Under the pieces are notes generated by a model, which worked only from the letters and a program-made list of their open reading frames with translations, was not told where the DNA came from and did no database searches. The translations under genes were made by a program, and so were the position numbers. 64,000 nucleotides of DNA from Adiantum capillus-veneris (taxonomy: Eukaryota; Streptophyta; Polypodiopsida; Polypodiales; Pteridaceae): positions 30,026,946 through 30,090,945 of the forward strand of contig CM043969.1 of assembly GCA_014529385.2 (NCBI GenBank), written 5' to 3'. Of this stretch, positions 8,726-19,498 are shown piece after piece. How positions within the stretch are numbered: the first letter of the stretch is position 1; each line of letters starts with the position of its first letter.

Positions 8726-10170
8726 TTAAGCCATTACACTAACCACCTCTTCCTTAACAATAAGGGGTTTCTCCTTGTAGGTCAACAAATCAGCTAGGGT
8801 AGCCCTTGTACTATCTTCCACTAGAAAAGAGAACTCAAACTCTTGCAACTCAATTACCCATTTCTTCACCACATTTGACATGTTAGTACCATTAATTAAC
8901 TGTGGAAAAAAGGCATAACTCGTCAAGAAAACAAAAGCCCGTGGTAGCAAGTAAAGACGAAATCGTCGACAAGCAAATATTACACTGGCCATCACTAGCT
9001 CTACTTCCAAGAACTTTCTCTCCGCTACCAACTTCACTCGGCTTGCACAATACACTGGCCTCATATAATGGCTGCCCTTCCCCTTTTGCAATAGCATGGC
9101 TCCAATGGCATCATCCCCTACTGATGGATTTAAATAAAACACTTTCTCCCAATCAGGAGCCTGCATGGATGACAACCCCCCTAACACCTCTTTCACCTCT
9201 TGAAACACTTCTTCACACTTGTCATCCCATTGCAATGGATCATGCTTTTCCACTTGCTGTAATGGATAAAGAAGCTGCGAAGACAATGGAATAAGCCGTG
9301 CCATGTACTTCACTTTGTGTATAAAAGTTTCCAATTGCTTCGTACTCGTAGGTGATGGAAGAAGAATAATAGACTTAACCTTATCTGGATCAACCTCAAT
9401 TCCATTTTCTGACACCATATGGCCCAATAACTTCACCCTTGGCTGTGCTAGATGACATTTCTTTGGATTTAGTTGTCCTCCACATTCATCATATCGAGCC
9501 AATACCATCTACAGCTTCTCATGGTGTTCAGCCCTACTACTGTAGACACAGAAGTCATCCATGAAAGCTTTAACACAACTACCAATGAATGGTTCCAATA
9601 CCCAATTTGCTCTCTCTTGATAGAAAGATGGTCCATTTGACAACCCAAATGGCAATACTGTGTAGCAGATCTGATCGATGAATGGAAGAGGATATGGGTT
9701 CTTCTTAGTGGCTGCGTTTAAGGGTTTAAAATCTACACAAAATCTCCACTTCCCATCCTTCTTTGGAACGACTACAACTGGACTCACCCATTCTGTGGTC
9801 TCCACAGGGACTATGAACCCTGCCTTCAACAACTTGTCCACCTCTTCTCGCAAGGCTTCCATTTGCTCTTGAACCATCCTTCTTAGACTTTGCCGCACTG
9901 GCTTAGCACCTTCTTTCAGCTCTATATGCATCTCTTCACCCTTGAAACCCTCTGATCTCTTCATATGAAGTAATGAACAAATCAGGAAAACTAGCCAGCA
10001 TGTGCAAATATATATCCTTCTCCATAGCAAAGGTCTCCACTCATCATTTGTGTCATCAATTCCTGCTTCTTTGACAACTCAACCTTGGTTTGCATCAGCC
10101 CTTCAATCACTTCATAAGGCCCTTCACTTTCATCTTCAACCTCATTCGCAAATGCAACTAAACCAAACTC
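8726..10170 (-). pseudogene. Reverse transcriptase and RNase H, gypsy family 1, with motif A deleted
   Basis: In order: the RT start with EWVSPVVVVPKKDGKWRFCV and DFKPLNAATKKNPYPLPF, then a direct jump to CYTVLPFGLSNGPSFYQE (motif B) and AFMDDFCVYSS (motif C, FMDD). RNase H follows with SVGDDAIGAMLLQKGKG. The stretch with motif A (CDGFSGYFQ, the first catalytic Asp, in the copy at 60781-62466) is missing by exactly 41 codons, leaving the frame open but the enzyme dead. A stop separates 9509 from 9508. Between 10031 and 10170 the protease-RT linker is frameshifted. The RNase H end is fused to non-native codons (VSVMA) by the large downstream deletion. Confidence 0.87.
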
Positions 10171-11253
10171 CTAGATTTCTTTGTCCATCAAAAGAAATGC
10201 AACATCAGCATCCTCATCACTGTTGGTGGTGCTATCACTGTCCTCATCTGTCACCGTGGAAGAGTCTTCATCACTAGACTCATCCTCATATTCATAAAGA
10301 TCCTCTAATCGTTTCCTTGTGTCCATATTATAAAGCTTCTTGGTACCTGTCTTTCCATAGAGGCTAATCGTACCATGTCGCCAATCTTGAACAGCTCCCA
10401 CTGCATGTAACCATGGTCTTCCCAGTATAATAGGATATGCTCCCAACCCTGCTGGCATCACATGAAAATCAACCACTGCCTTTGCATCATATGCCTCCAC
10501 TTCTAAGCTCGTTACAACACCCAAGCATTTTACTTTTTGATGGTTTGCCAATCTGATCCAAAAACCTGACACCCCAGCCACTTTGAGACCCATCTTCTCA
10601 ACGCATGAGTGTGTTATGATGCATATTTGGTCTCCTCCATCCACATAACCTTGTCCCAGTTTTTTTTTTTTATGCCACACATCTACGATTGGACAAATTT
10701 CTAGTAGCTCATCCATTGCCAACACCTTTACTAAACCTCTCTCTGGCTCTTTCTCCATTGGGTTAACCATCCTCTTCCACTGTCGCTTTAGCTTAGGCAC
10801 CATCTCTATAAGCTGCCCAAAAGTAACATCTGCCTTCCTGCTTGTCAGATCCTCCTTCAAGTCATAGCTTAATTGCCCATCCCCTAGTGGAAAATCTGAA
10901 ACATGAAACTTTCGACGAGCTCTCCTTTTCCTCTTGGCGTTGACATCCTCGCCTTCATGGCTCTTTCCTTTCTTCTTACTAGGACCTGGGGCACTTCTTC
11001 CTTCCTTATCCTCTGTGGTCCTCTTCCCAATAGGCATCACTAATGTATCCTCTAGCTTTGATGCCTTCTCCAAGGTGACTACACTTAGCACTTTTGTCTT
11101 TCCCTTTTCCTCCTGGGTCAGTCCACTGGTTCCTTTGTCTCCCTTAATTTCGATGCCATAATCATTTGACCTAGTGAGCACCTGTCTTGGCAATGGATAC
11201 ATATCTCCCCCCATCCTTGGTGGCTTATCACATTGTGGGATGATGTGACCCAA
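10171..11253 (-). pseudogene. Gag C-terminus and retropepsin-like protease, gypsy family 1
   Basis: The frame opens with GHIIPQCDKPP, the second half of a CCHC zinc knuckle. The first half, TCYNCGELG, is in the neighbouring frame at about 11255-11290, showing a frameshift. A basic, low-complexity linker (KKKGKSHEGEDVNAKRKRR) follows, then a retropepsin-like fold with GQGYVDGGDQICIITHSC and YPIILGRPWL. The catalytic triplet is DGG rather than DSG or DTG, the same as in the copy at 63109-63993. It ends in an acidic DEDSDSTTNSDEDADV tail that leads into RT. Confidence 0.82.
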
Positions 11254-12115
11254 CTCTCCACAATTATAACAGGTGGGCGTCTGCCTCCAAAACCTACCAT
11301 TGCTTGTCCAACACCATTCCTAGGCCTTTCTTCACCTCCTGGCTGATTTGCAAACCTCCCTCGACCTCGATTATTTCCCACTTGACCTAGCATGTTTAGG
11401 CTGAGATTCTTCATCAAATCTACCACTTGCCTCATGTCTTGCCTTAGCCCATCATCTTGCACCGATGTAGTGACCACTGCTGGCATAACCTGAGTAGTAA
11501 CAGGAACCACTGGTTCATGATGAACCCCTGACATGCGACCTTGTAAAGATTCTATAGGCTGAAATTCAGACCTCATTGGCAAAGACTCCACCCCTAACTG
11601 GCTCATTTTCCTCAACTTCCACTCTTTGTTCCTTGCTACCTCTAGTGCATCTTCATATGTCCTAGGCTTCTTTAGCTCCACTCTCCAACATATATTCTCA
11701 CAAAGACCAGCCAAGAACCTGCCCTTCTTCATCATGTCAGGCGGGGGTATCTGTGGTGCTAAGGCCTTGCACATTCGCTCCCATGCCAATGAAAAATTAC
11801 GTATGTACGCATCTACTCGCTCACCTTCCTCTTGCACCACACTTTGTCAGGATCTTCTATCTTTACAAACTCCACTTCCAATCCATGCCTTAGATTGTCC
11901 CAACTCAATCTTACGGGTGGATCCGCTACACGCAACTCCTCTTCAAATGTTTTGGACCAGACTCGTGCATCACTCTCCAAAAAAATTTGGAGAAGACGTA
12001 ACATCTACGCAAGGTCATGAATCTGGTTGCTAATGCAAGCAACCTCCATCTTTTCCAAAAAATCTTCCACATCTTCATCACTTCTTCCATGAAACTCCGG
12101 ACAAGAGAAAGCCAT
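11118..12115 (-). pseudogene. Gag capsid region, gypsy family 1
   Basis: The start is placed at ATG 12113-12115, where MAFSCPEFHGRSDEDVEDFL begins, a typical gag opening. A TAG stop follows at about 12005, then MLRLLQIFLESDARVWSKTF and the capsid core GERVDAYIRNFSLAWERMC. The piece 11118-11840 carries the capsid C-terminus and a glycine/arginine-rich spacer before the zinc knuckle. At least one stop and two frameshifts are present. Known role: assembly of virus-like particles that package element RNA. Confidence 0.8.
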
Positions 12116-13160
12116 GGCTACCCAAGTTACAATGCTTTGAGAACCCCTTTGAACACACGTGCAAGAACCCAAAACTTTTGACTACCCAATCCCCATAAAC
12201 TTCAATGGAGCTCAACTTTAGATAAGTACAAACACATGCACATCAAATGAGTTTTCATAGTTGATCATCGGAATTACAACAGGCAAAGGACATTCCAAGA
12301 TCTCTCGTAATCTTCTTGGCCCGAACATAAAGACTATGCGCTGCTAGAAAAAAATCTTCCTGGACACATGAACATTTATCTGGATTCTTTGAGTTAAATG
12401 AAATGGAGTGAATTGAGGGCCATTTTGATCATCCACTAAAGCCAACCATGAAGCTCCCAAGAAGGAACACCCGACTTAACCTATGATTTTGCCAAAATTT
12501 CAGTAGCATAACAGCATAAATGGCTCAAAAGACCAAGAAACCAGCCATCATAACTTGGAAAATTTTGACACAGTTTCCTCTGAAATAGAGCAGTAGGAAC
12601 CCAAAATATAGACTGTATATGTATGCATAAACTGTCAACAATAGAACCCGAGCATCAAGTAGGACTCACTAGTACATAGCCTATGGCGAGGTCACAAAAC
12701 GGGTGCTCCAGCTACCTGTATCACCGAAAGGATCTCCACATTTGAGAATCCCCCAGCTCAATAAAAGCCTCACGCTATCGACCTTCACACGAAGGCTAAT
12801 GCAAATCGCGTATAGTCAAGTCTCAGAAATGACTATCTTCCAGACCAAGTCTCAGAAATGGCTGGGACTGCCAAATACAACCAAGCATGGCTCCACAAAT
12901 GCGTACAATGGCAGTTTCCACAAGTAACGTACAATCTAGCAGACAATGCGCTCAAATAGGCGCCAAGTGATGCATACCCACAACAATTACAAGTGACATC
13001 ACTGCTAGTATATCATTGTACTCTAGCTACCTGTACCTGTGTGAATCACATGTACCTGTACGTGTCCCTGTAACCTGTAACCTGTAACCCCGAATCTCGA
13101 AGCTTGAAGCTCAAAGCAGAAGGTACTCGAAGAAGATCCTCCGTGGGGGCACCAAAAGAA
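12116..13160 (-). other. 5' leader of gypsy family 1 copy
   Basis: About 1 kb between the gag start and the 5' LTR has no recognisable coding. Next to the LTR (13141-13155, minus strand) is TTTTGGTGCCCCCACGG, whose TGGTGCCCCCACGG could be a primer-binding site for a tRNA ending CCGTGGGGGCACCA. I could not assign the tRNA. At 13020-13095 there are tandem ACCTGTAACCTGTA and GTACCTGTACCTGT repeats. Confidence 0.55.
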
Positions 13161-14305
13161 TGTGAGCGGGATGGAAATACACACAACGCCTCTATAATGA
13201 CCCGACACACACTCTTGGGATGATACACACACGCATTATGGGGCACCACTCGGCTTACACAACCAGCCTGGCCGAGACAGGAAACACACACACGGAATGA
13301 GAAGAGAGAGATTTCCCACTTGCCCACTCAACACTCACACATACACACTCACACACACACACTCGCAATTCAGCTCAAAGGAGGTAAATTGCTGTTGTTT
13401 AGACTCAATGAAGCTCAGCCCAACACCAATGGGGAAAATAGTTTACACAGTATTGAGGAAATACACCAGATACAACCACAAAGTTAAGCAGAGGCTTCAC
13501 TCACCGGAGAAGATTACACAGAAAAACAACAAAAAATTTGTGAGTAATTTGGCAAAATGGATAGCACCATTGCGTCTAGAACGCCCAAAAACCCCACCCT
13601 ACAATGACACAATGCTCAAATTCGACCTCGGATGAGCAGTTTAGGGCCAAAAAATGCTCCAAAAACAGCAAAAACACACTTGCGGCTGTTCCTCCTCTCT
13701 TCTCCATGTTTTTTCTGGTCTTCTCTCTGTTTTTTTAGTTCCCACACTTAACTTTATTATTTGGGCACCCGTGGCCTTTTAGATGACCTCAAACGGACCC
13801 TGAACAGGCCAAAAACTGACCTCGCGGTGCATAGTTGTCACCCTAATACATCCATACGCACACTTGGCACTCGATTTTTTCCAATAATGTGTCTCGCCAC
13901 CATGTGAAGTGGCCCCAAAATATGGTCCTCATGATGAACTTTTTGTATAATTATCACAAGAAAACATCCACGTCGTGTCCATACTTCTCCGCGTGCAAGT
14001 ATTGACCCCGTTCGACCTCCTGACGCCACTCGATGCCATCTGACACACCTGCTTACCTCATGTCGTCGGCCTGCGGATAGCTTCCTCGAGAAGTTTTACA
14101 CGCTACCAACTCCTCCTTATTGTAGAAAAAACACAGTGGTACTGGTAATAGTGAAAATCAATGCACTATGTACACCCTGTCCTACATGTACACATGTGGG
14201 CCCCACGTAACTACCTGGCTCTGAAAAATGGGCAATTCTTTATTTGATGCACCATGCATGTATATGTACATATGCGCAATCCCTTGCTCCAAAAAACTCC
14301 TGACA
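13161..14305 (-). repeat. 5' LTR of gypsy family 1 copy
   Basis: 1145 bp, the same length as the partner at 6879-8023, with scattered substitutions between the two. It is followed directly by ACGT, matching the 4 bases before the other LTR. It should contain the promoter of the minus-strand element, but I could not place a TATA box with confidence. Confidence 0.92.
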
Positions 14306-14329
14306 ACGTTAAATTAGATTTAGGTTGAT

Positions 14330-14333
<4 letters not shown>

Positions 14334-14362
<29 letters not shown>

Positions 14363-14424
14363 TGCCATGTGTCGTAAGCAGCTTCAACCGGCCAGCTCCG
14401 AAGGTGTGCGCACTGCAACCTGCC

Positions 14425-14503
<79 letters not shown>

Positions 14504-14526
14504 GCGAAGCCGCCGGCCACACTAGT
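14334..14526. repeat. Poly(C), (GA)n and GC-rich hairpin ending in CTAG-T
   Basis: A 29-base C run (14334-14362) is followed by unique sequence, then a (GA)n run at 14428-14500. A perfect hairpin GGCGGC-GAA-GCCGCC lies at 14500-14514, then GGCCACA and CTAG followed by T. The order hairpin, short spacer, CTAG, T resembles a Helitron 3' end, although the spacer of 7 is shorter than the usual 10-12. Confidence 0.6.
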
Positions 14527-15272
14527 TTAGGTTTATTTTTAGTTAGATTTACGTTTGATTAGATTTATGTTTATTTACGTTAGATTTAGATTTACGTTAT
14601 ATTAGATTAGATTTAGGTTTATTTACGTTATTTACCTGTTATTGAAGAGGGAATTGGCATAACCAATCTACCACACTTGGGTGATAGAAAGGTTATACCA
14701 TTTTCTTCTTTTTATCGTTTAAGATAAGGTTAGATTTAGATTTTCGTGTAGGCGCAACTCAGAGAGCCGCCAACGCTTGGACGACAGCCCATGCGGACTA
14801 GCAATTCCACCTGCATGTTTGACTGCTGCTACCATACAATAAGCCATCATATTCAGCTAATGGAAGAGAAAATTGAGCCTACAAAGAAATTAGTGATGCA
14901 AGATGACGATTCCAAGGGTCACACACACACACACACACCACATCCCGTTAAATCTAGAGTAAGAATTAAGTGCCTTGAGCACACATCAGCTACATTGCAA
15001 GAATGGCGTACCTGTATGCTACAAACAAAGATCTACTGTGAAAAGATGTTAAGATGCTGTGAAATGCTACATCTAGAGAAGAGGCAAAGGGGTTTTTTTC
15101 ACTACATGCATTATCATGTAGACGTGGGTGTGTAGATTTCTTGTACCCACAAATATAGGAATTGACCAATAAAGACAAGATTATAACTGGGTGGTTCTGA
15201 TCTCCGTGCACCTCTAGACCGAGGTGTGTGGGATTGGACATGACTAGAGAATGTGAGGTAGTTTACAGTGTG

Positions 15273-15353
<81 letters not shown>

Positions 15354-15603
15354 GACGAAGAATGTCAATATAAGATTAAATTTGTTTAGATTGAAAGCGC
15401 TCCTAGTTCTTATCAACATGCAGATAAAGTTTGGATGGAGTAACACTAGCGTCACATCGCTTTTCAGGTGATGTATTACAATTAGTTTACTTTAATAAAA
15501 CTCTAAATGTAATGATCTGATAGATTTTTACACAATTGTACCGTATTTTTATGCTGTGTAGATTGCTCAAAGAGCACATACTACTAGCTGATAATGTGAT
15601 GTC
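14527..15603. other. CACTA-like element 5' region without clear coding
   Basis: 14527-14634 is AT-rich, with many degenerate GATTTACGTTTA-like units. 14635-14715 is the head half of a SINE-like repeat (minus strand). A short CA run lies at 14920-14938 and a long (GA)n run at 15276-15350. The plus-strand frame 14791-15135 has no recognisable domain. The N-terminal exons expected for a TNP2 gene should lie here but could not be identified. Confidence 0.55.
14635..14715 (-). mobile_element. SINE-like repeat, copy 4, head half
   Basis: On the minus strand it carries the GGTATAACCTTTCTATCACC start and the A-box-like stretch, then stops at CCTGTTATT. It complements the tail half at 6803-6856 on the other side of the gypsy element and the poly(C)/GA block. 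Confidence 0.55.
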
Positions 15604-18600
15604 AGATTCCCGAGAGGAAGCAAGAAAGATTTTGTGAAACTTGGGGATGGATTACAATTCGATCCACACTTGTCCTAATGACTGCATTCTTTTCAGAGGG
15701 GAATACATACACATGGAGAAGTGTCCGAAATGTGATTCCGAAAGATATCGAGTAGATCTCCACGGAACAAAAATTCTGCAAAAGGTTTTGTGACATTTTC
15801 CTCTGCTTCCTCGCATCAAGCATTTCTTCGAATGTAAGTCCATGGCCGCCCTAGCATCATGGCATGAAGAGAATAAATCTTCGGATGGTGTGCTACGGAT
15901 TCCTGCAGATTGTGCAGCCTGGAAACATATAGATGAAACATGGTTGGATTTTGCTAGGGAAGCTCGAAATTTGCGCTTAGGCCTGGCTATGGATGGCATA
16001 AATCCATTTGGTCAAAGATCAACATCTTACAGTGTATGCCCCGTTGTCATTGTCAACATTCCCCCGTGGTTGACTACGAAGAAGGGGCACCTATGGCTAA
16101 GCTTGATTGTGCCGGGGCGATATAAAGTGAAGAATATGGATGTGTATCTTCGTCCACTATTGGAAGAGCTACCACAATTGTGGATTGGCATAGAAGTTGT
16201 GGATTTTGAGCCGACACACAGGTCGACAGAATGCATTGATCAGAGACATTTTAATGTGGACCATGCATGACTATCCCAGACTAACAGAATGCTCAGGTGA
16301 TCTATTTACACTCCTCACTCAGACACTGTAAATCATGGTTTTTCTCAAGCTGATCTATTATCATGTGTATACATGTAGGGCTTCAAACAAGCGGACACAG
16401 AGCATGTGTCACCTGTGGACCTAGACTGAATGCACGTAGGGCGCCCTCATTAAAGAAGCAAATCTACGAAGGTCATCTAGCGTATCTTCCAGAGAATCAC
16501 GTGTTACGCGATGTATTTTTGGGAAGAGAGCCACCGAGGATGTCTGCACAAGCATGGCTAGAGCAGAAGGAGATGTGTGATGATGGATTGCCCCCAGGGA
16601 TGAAGATACTATCTCTATGGTACGAGGTACCATATTGGCCCCGACTCATGATCAATCACTTGCTCGATCCAATGCACATATTCAAGAATGTGGGTAATCT
16701 ACTATGGAACCATCTGACCGGCAAGAAAGATACTTTGGGAGCCAGAGTTGACCTTAGAAATGTGGATCGTATGGAACAATATTGGCCGCAAACAGCATCC
16801 GATGGATTGATAAAACTCCCTAAAGCACCATGGATTTTCAGAGGAGCCCAAGAACGCAAAGTAAAAGAGACCATTCGATCTTTGCGGACCCCCACTAGCG
16901 TAATGCACTCGCTCCGAACCTGTTTTACTAAAGAGGGAAAGCTTACCGGTTTGAAGTCACACGACTGGCATAAAATGTGTCAGGTATGTTCATAGTGGAG
17001 TATATCATAGTGGGAATTGTGTAACAAATTCGTGTGTGGACTTTAATATCATTGTTGCACGTGTTTTGCATTTTATTTTACCGGTTGCCATTGAGGGATG
17101 TTTGTCACTTGACGTCTGTAACACAATCTACAAACTTGTGAAGTTGGTGCGATGGATCTCACAAAAGGAGATGAACGTAGACTCCATACCATTCGCCAAA
17201 CTAAACGATGCGGAGGTTGTGTGCATGTTTGAGAAACATTTTCCTACTACCATGCTAACCATTCAGGTGCATCTTCTTGTTCACATAGTTAATGAGGTGG
17301 AAATAGCTGGCATAGTACATTCCAGATGGATATTCTTTTTAGAACGGTTCATGAAAACGCTCAAGGGATATGTGCGTCAGAAGGCACGTCCAGAGTGTAG
17401 CATGGCAAAAGGTTGGCTGGTATTAGAGTCCCTAGTGTACATTGGAGAGTGGCTAGACGGATTTGATAAAGCCCAGGACATGCTATGGTGAACCATAGAT
17501 GATGAGCGCATATCTGGAATTGTCATGTGCAATCTCGGTGTTGTGAAGAAGATGACGGAAGATCTAGAGGCTAAAATCAACCGATTTTGCATGCTTCACA
17601 ATCCAGTCATCATGCAGAAGTGGATTTCACAATATGAGGATGCAAAGCAAGAGCGACAAAGGGCACGAATCGAGTGGAGATGGGGAAGACAACCACCGAT
17701 ACACTATCTGACGGGTCTAGAGAGCCTACCAACATTCATGAGCTTAAGATGGTTGCACAACCAATTGAAAAGCGCACAACAGTGAGGTGAAGAAGTGACT
17801 AGGGAAGAGTGGGAGTACTCTCGGGGTTGTGGGGCCAAGGTAAGTTTGCAATGTACGACTAGTAACTTTCTAGATGTTTGAACGGCCAGTCATAATCTTT
17901 GTTGGTTGTAGTATAAGTCATACACAACAGCATGGTGTAAAGGTCGACATTTTAGGGTGGAACGGATCGACAAAAAGCGTTTTACTCAAGATTGTGGAAT
18001 CATGGCAAAATTTGAACAGTCTAGTCGACGACGGTCCTCTGATGCAGATCCTGTGGTGGCGGAACTCACTTACTTCGGCTCGCTATAAGAGATTTTGAGG
18101 ATCGATTATAGAGGATTTTTTGTCAACTTGTTCCACGTGCAATGGTTCAAGATAATTATGGAGGGTCGCAACGCTACTGTGCATAGAGGAGAGTCTGGTT
18201 TTCTTGAGGTGGATTCAACTAAGAAATGGACTGACCTAAGAGACACTTTCGTACTACCCGAGCATTGTAAATAAGTAAGTATGTAAATAGTTAACATCCC
18301 ATTTTAGAATTTATGTGCTTGGAAGCTCTCATGTAAGTTATGTGGCTCTGGCGGGTGATATTTCATCCTACAAAGTCTGCATCAAACTGGTGGTATGTCA
18401 TAGAGGTAGCCCCTCGTAGTGCACGAACGTATGAAGGCTACCATGTGCCAATCACACCGGCATCAATGGAGGAGATGGGAGAAGATGCTCAGTCAAAATC
18501 CGTGGAGGTGGTGCCAGACGAACATCAAGCTGCTACTCTCTATGGGGTGCATGCAAAGGATCTACAAAATGAAACAGAGGACATCTGTTTAAACGGAGAG

Positions 18601-18658
18601 CTCTATATAGATATAATAAGTTATGCTGAGCTATGCGAGGATGAGAGAGAGATCTCTT
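15604..18658 (+). pseudogene. TNP2-type CACTA transposase (Transposase_21, DUF4218, DUF4216)
   Basis: In order: a zinc-binding start (MDYNSIHTCPNDCILF, KCPKC), then NLRLGLAMDGINPFG and DVYLRPLLEELPQLW (Transposase_21). After a GT-AG intron at 16297-16378 comes SGHRACVTCG and LLDPMHIFKNVGNLLWNHL, the usual block ending in LKSHDWHKM. 17036-17783 is DUF4218 (LPVAIEG, MFEKHFPTTMLTIQVHLLVH, HSRWIFFLERFMKTLKGYV). About 17930-18260 is DUF4216 (QDCGIMAKF, GFFVNLFHVQWFKIIMEG). A late exon at about 18340 begins VIFHPTKSASNWWYVI. Stops interrupt it (two TGA near 15640 and 15790, one TGA at 17489-17491), and there is a frameshift at about 16230. Donor sites at 16984 and 17840 (GTAAGT) are clear, but not every acceptor is. 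Family role: binding and cutting the CACTA ends. Confidence 0.85.
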
Positions 18659-18701
18659 AAAGCCATAAATATTGTATTTGAACAATTTTGCTCCGTTTTG
18701 T

Positions 18702-18983
18702 AAATTCAGAGTTATGCACTTGCCTCTTCCATCACTCAAGTTGAATGGAAGAAGAACACTTTCTATTGCTGCTAGCCTTTGAACATTCTAAAGCTACAAG
18801 CACCTTCAAGATCTTGTACGATTCTCCGTTTTGAACAATTTTACTTCGTTTTGTAAAAACTTTGGCTCTCTAAGTACCTTCCATGTTGTATAACGCTCTT
18901 TTGATTTTGCGCTCACATCTTGGGCAATCCATGGCCACATGCAGCTCCACCACATGGTTTTTCGACTGCAAGATTTGATTGTG

Positions 18984-19023
<40 letters not shown>

Positions 19024-19201
19024 TGAAAATTCAGAGGTATGCACTTGCCTCTTCTATCACTCAAGTTGAATAGAAGAAGAACGCTTTCTGTTGCTGCTAG
19101 CCTTTGAACATTCCAAAGCTACAAGCACCTTCAACTTCTTGTACGATTCTCGGTTTTGAACAATTTTGCTCCGTTTTGTAAAAACTCTGGCTCTCTAAGT
19201 A
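18702..19201. repeat. 175-bp direct duplication flanking a (CT)n run, between the two CACTA genes
   Basis: 18702-18876 and 19027-19201 are near-identical (both start AAATTCAGAG and end GGCTCTCTAAGTA) with about 8 mismatches by eye. The 150 bp between them ends in (CT)n at 18987-19020. No coding is apparent. The region lies between the transposase gene and the second gene. Confidence 0.85.
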
Positions 19202-19335
19202 TTTACGTCATTACATCATTGTGTCATTGTATTTATATGCGTCATTGCGTCATTGTATTTAATGGTCTTTGCGTCCACTCCAGGTACGTATGCTCTAGGT
19301 ATGTTATCATAAGCAGAGACGACAAGCACCTCCTC

Positions 19336-19371
<36 letters not shown>

Positions 19372-19498
19372 ATCTACTTGTCCATGTTTTCTACTCCATT
19401 CACTCAATATTAAGTTTAAATGTTTGTGTGTTTAATGCAGGTATGGATGATGAGGAGTTTCTTTCTTCTTTGTCACCCTAGCAGAGACTCAGTGGTAC
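19202..19498. other. Upstream region and possible first intron of the second CACTA gene
   Basis: It contains a GTCATT-rich stretch (19205-19260), a CT-rich stretch (19338-19372) and a likely splice acceptor TTTAATGCAG at 19431-19440. No protein domain is visible. Confidence 0.45.

Larger units (their letters stand above)
6879..14305 (-). mobile_element. Ty3/gypsy element, family 1, deleted copy (Tat-like)
   Basis: Two 1145-bp LTRs (6879-8023 and 13161-14305) bracket minus-strand gag, protease, RT, RNase H and integrase-tail sequence. Both LTRs begin TGTGAGCG and end in CCTGACA or CCTGATA on the plus strand. ACGT flanks both outer ends (6875-6878 and 14306-14309), giving a 4-bp target repeat. 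Against the fuller copy at 59556-64000 it lacks RT motif A (123 bp) and a stretch of more than 1.1 kb covering the second RNase H and most of integrase. It therefore depended on other copies to move. It inserted into the SINE-like cluster of the CACTA-like element. Confidence 0.88.

Noticed and set aside
7015-13635. Similar 112-residue plus-strand frames at 7015-7353 and 13297-13635
   Set aside because: They lie at the same place in the two LTRs of one element, antisense to it. Their similarity reflects LTR copying, not selection on a protein.
14527-14634. TTTAGGTTTA-like sequence, considered as an interstitial telomere repeat
   Set aside because: The TTTAGGG unit is not repeated in register. 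The tract is a degenerate AT-rich GATTTACGTTTA repeat.
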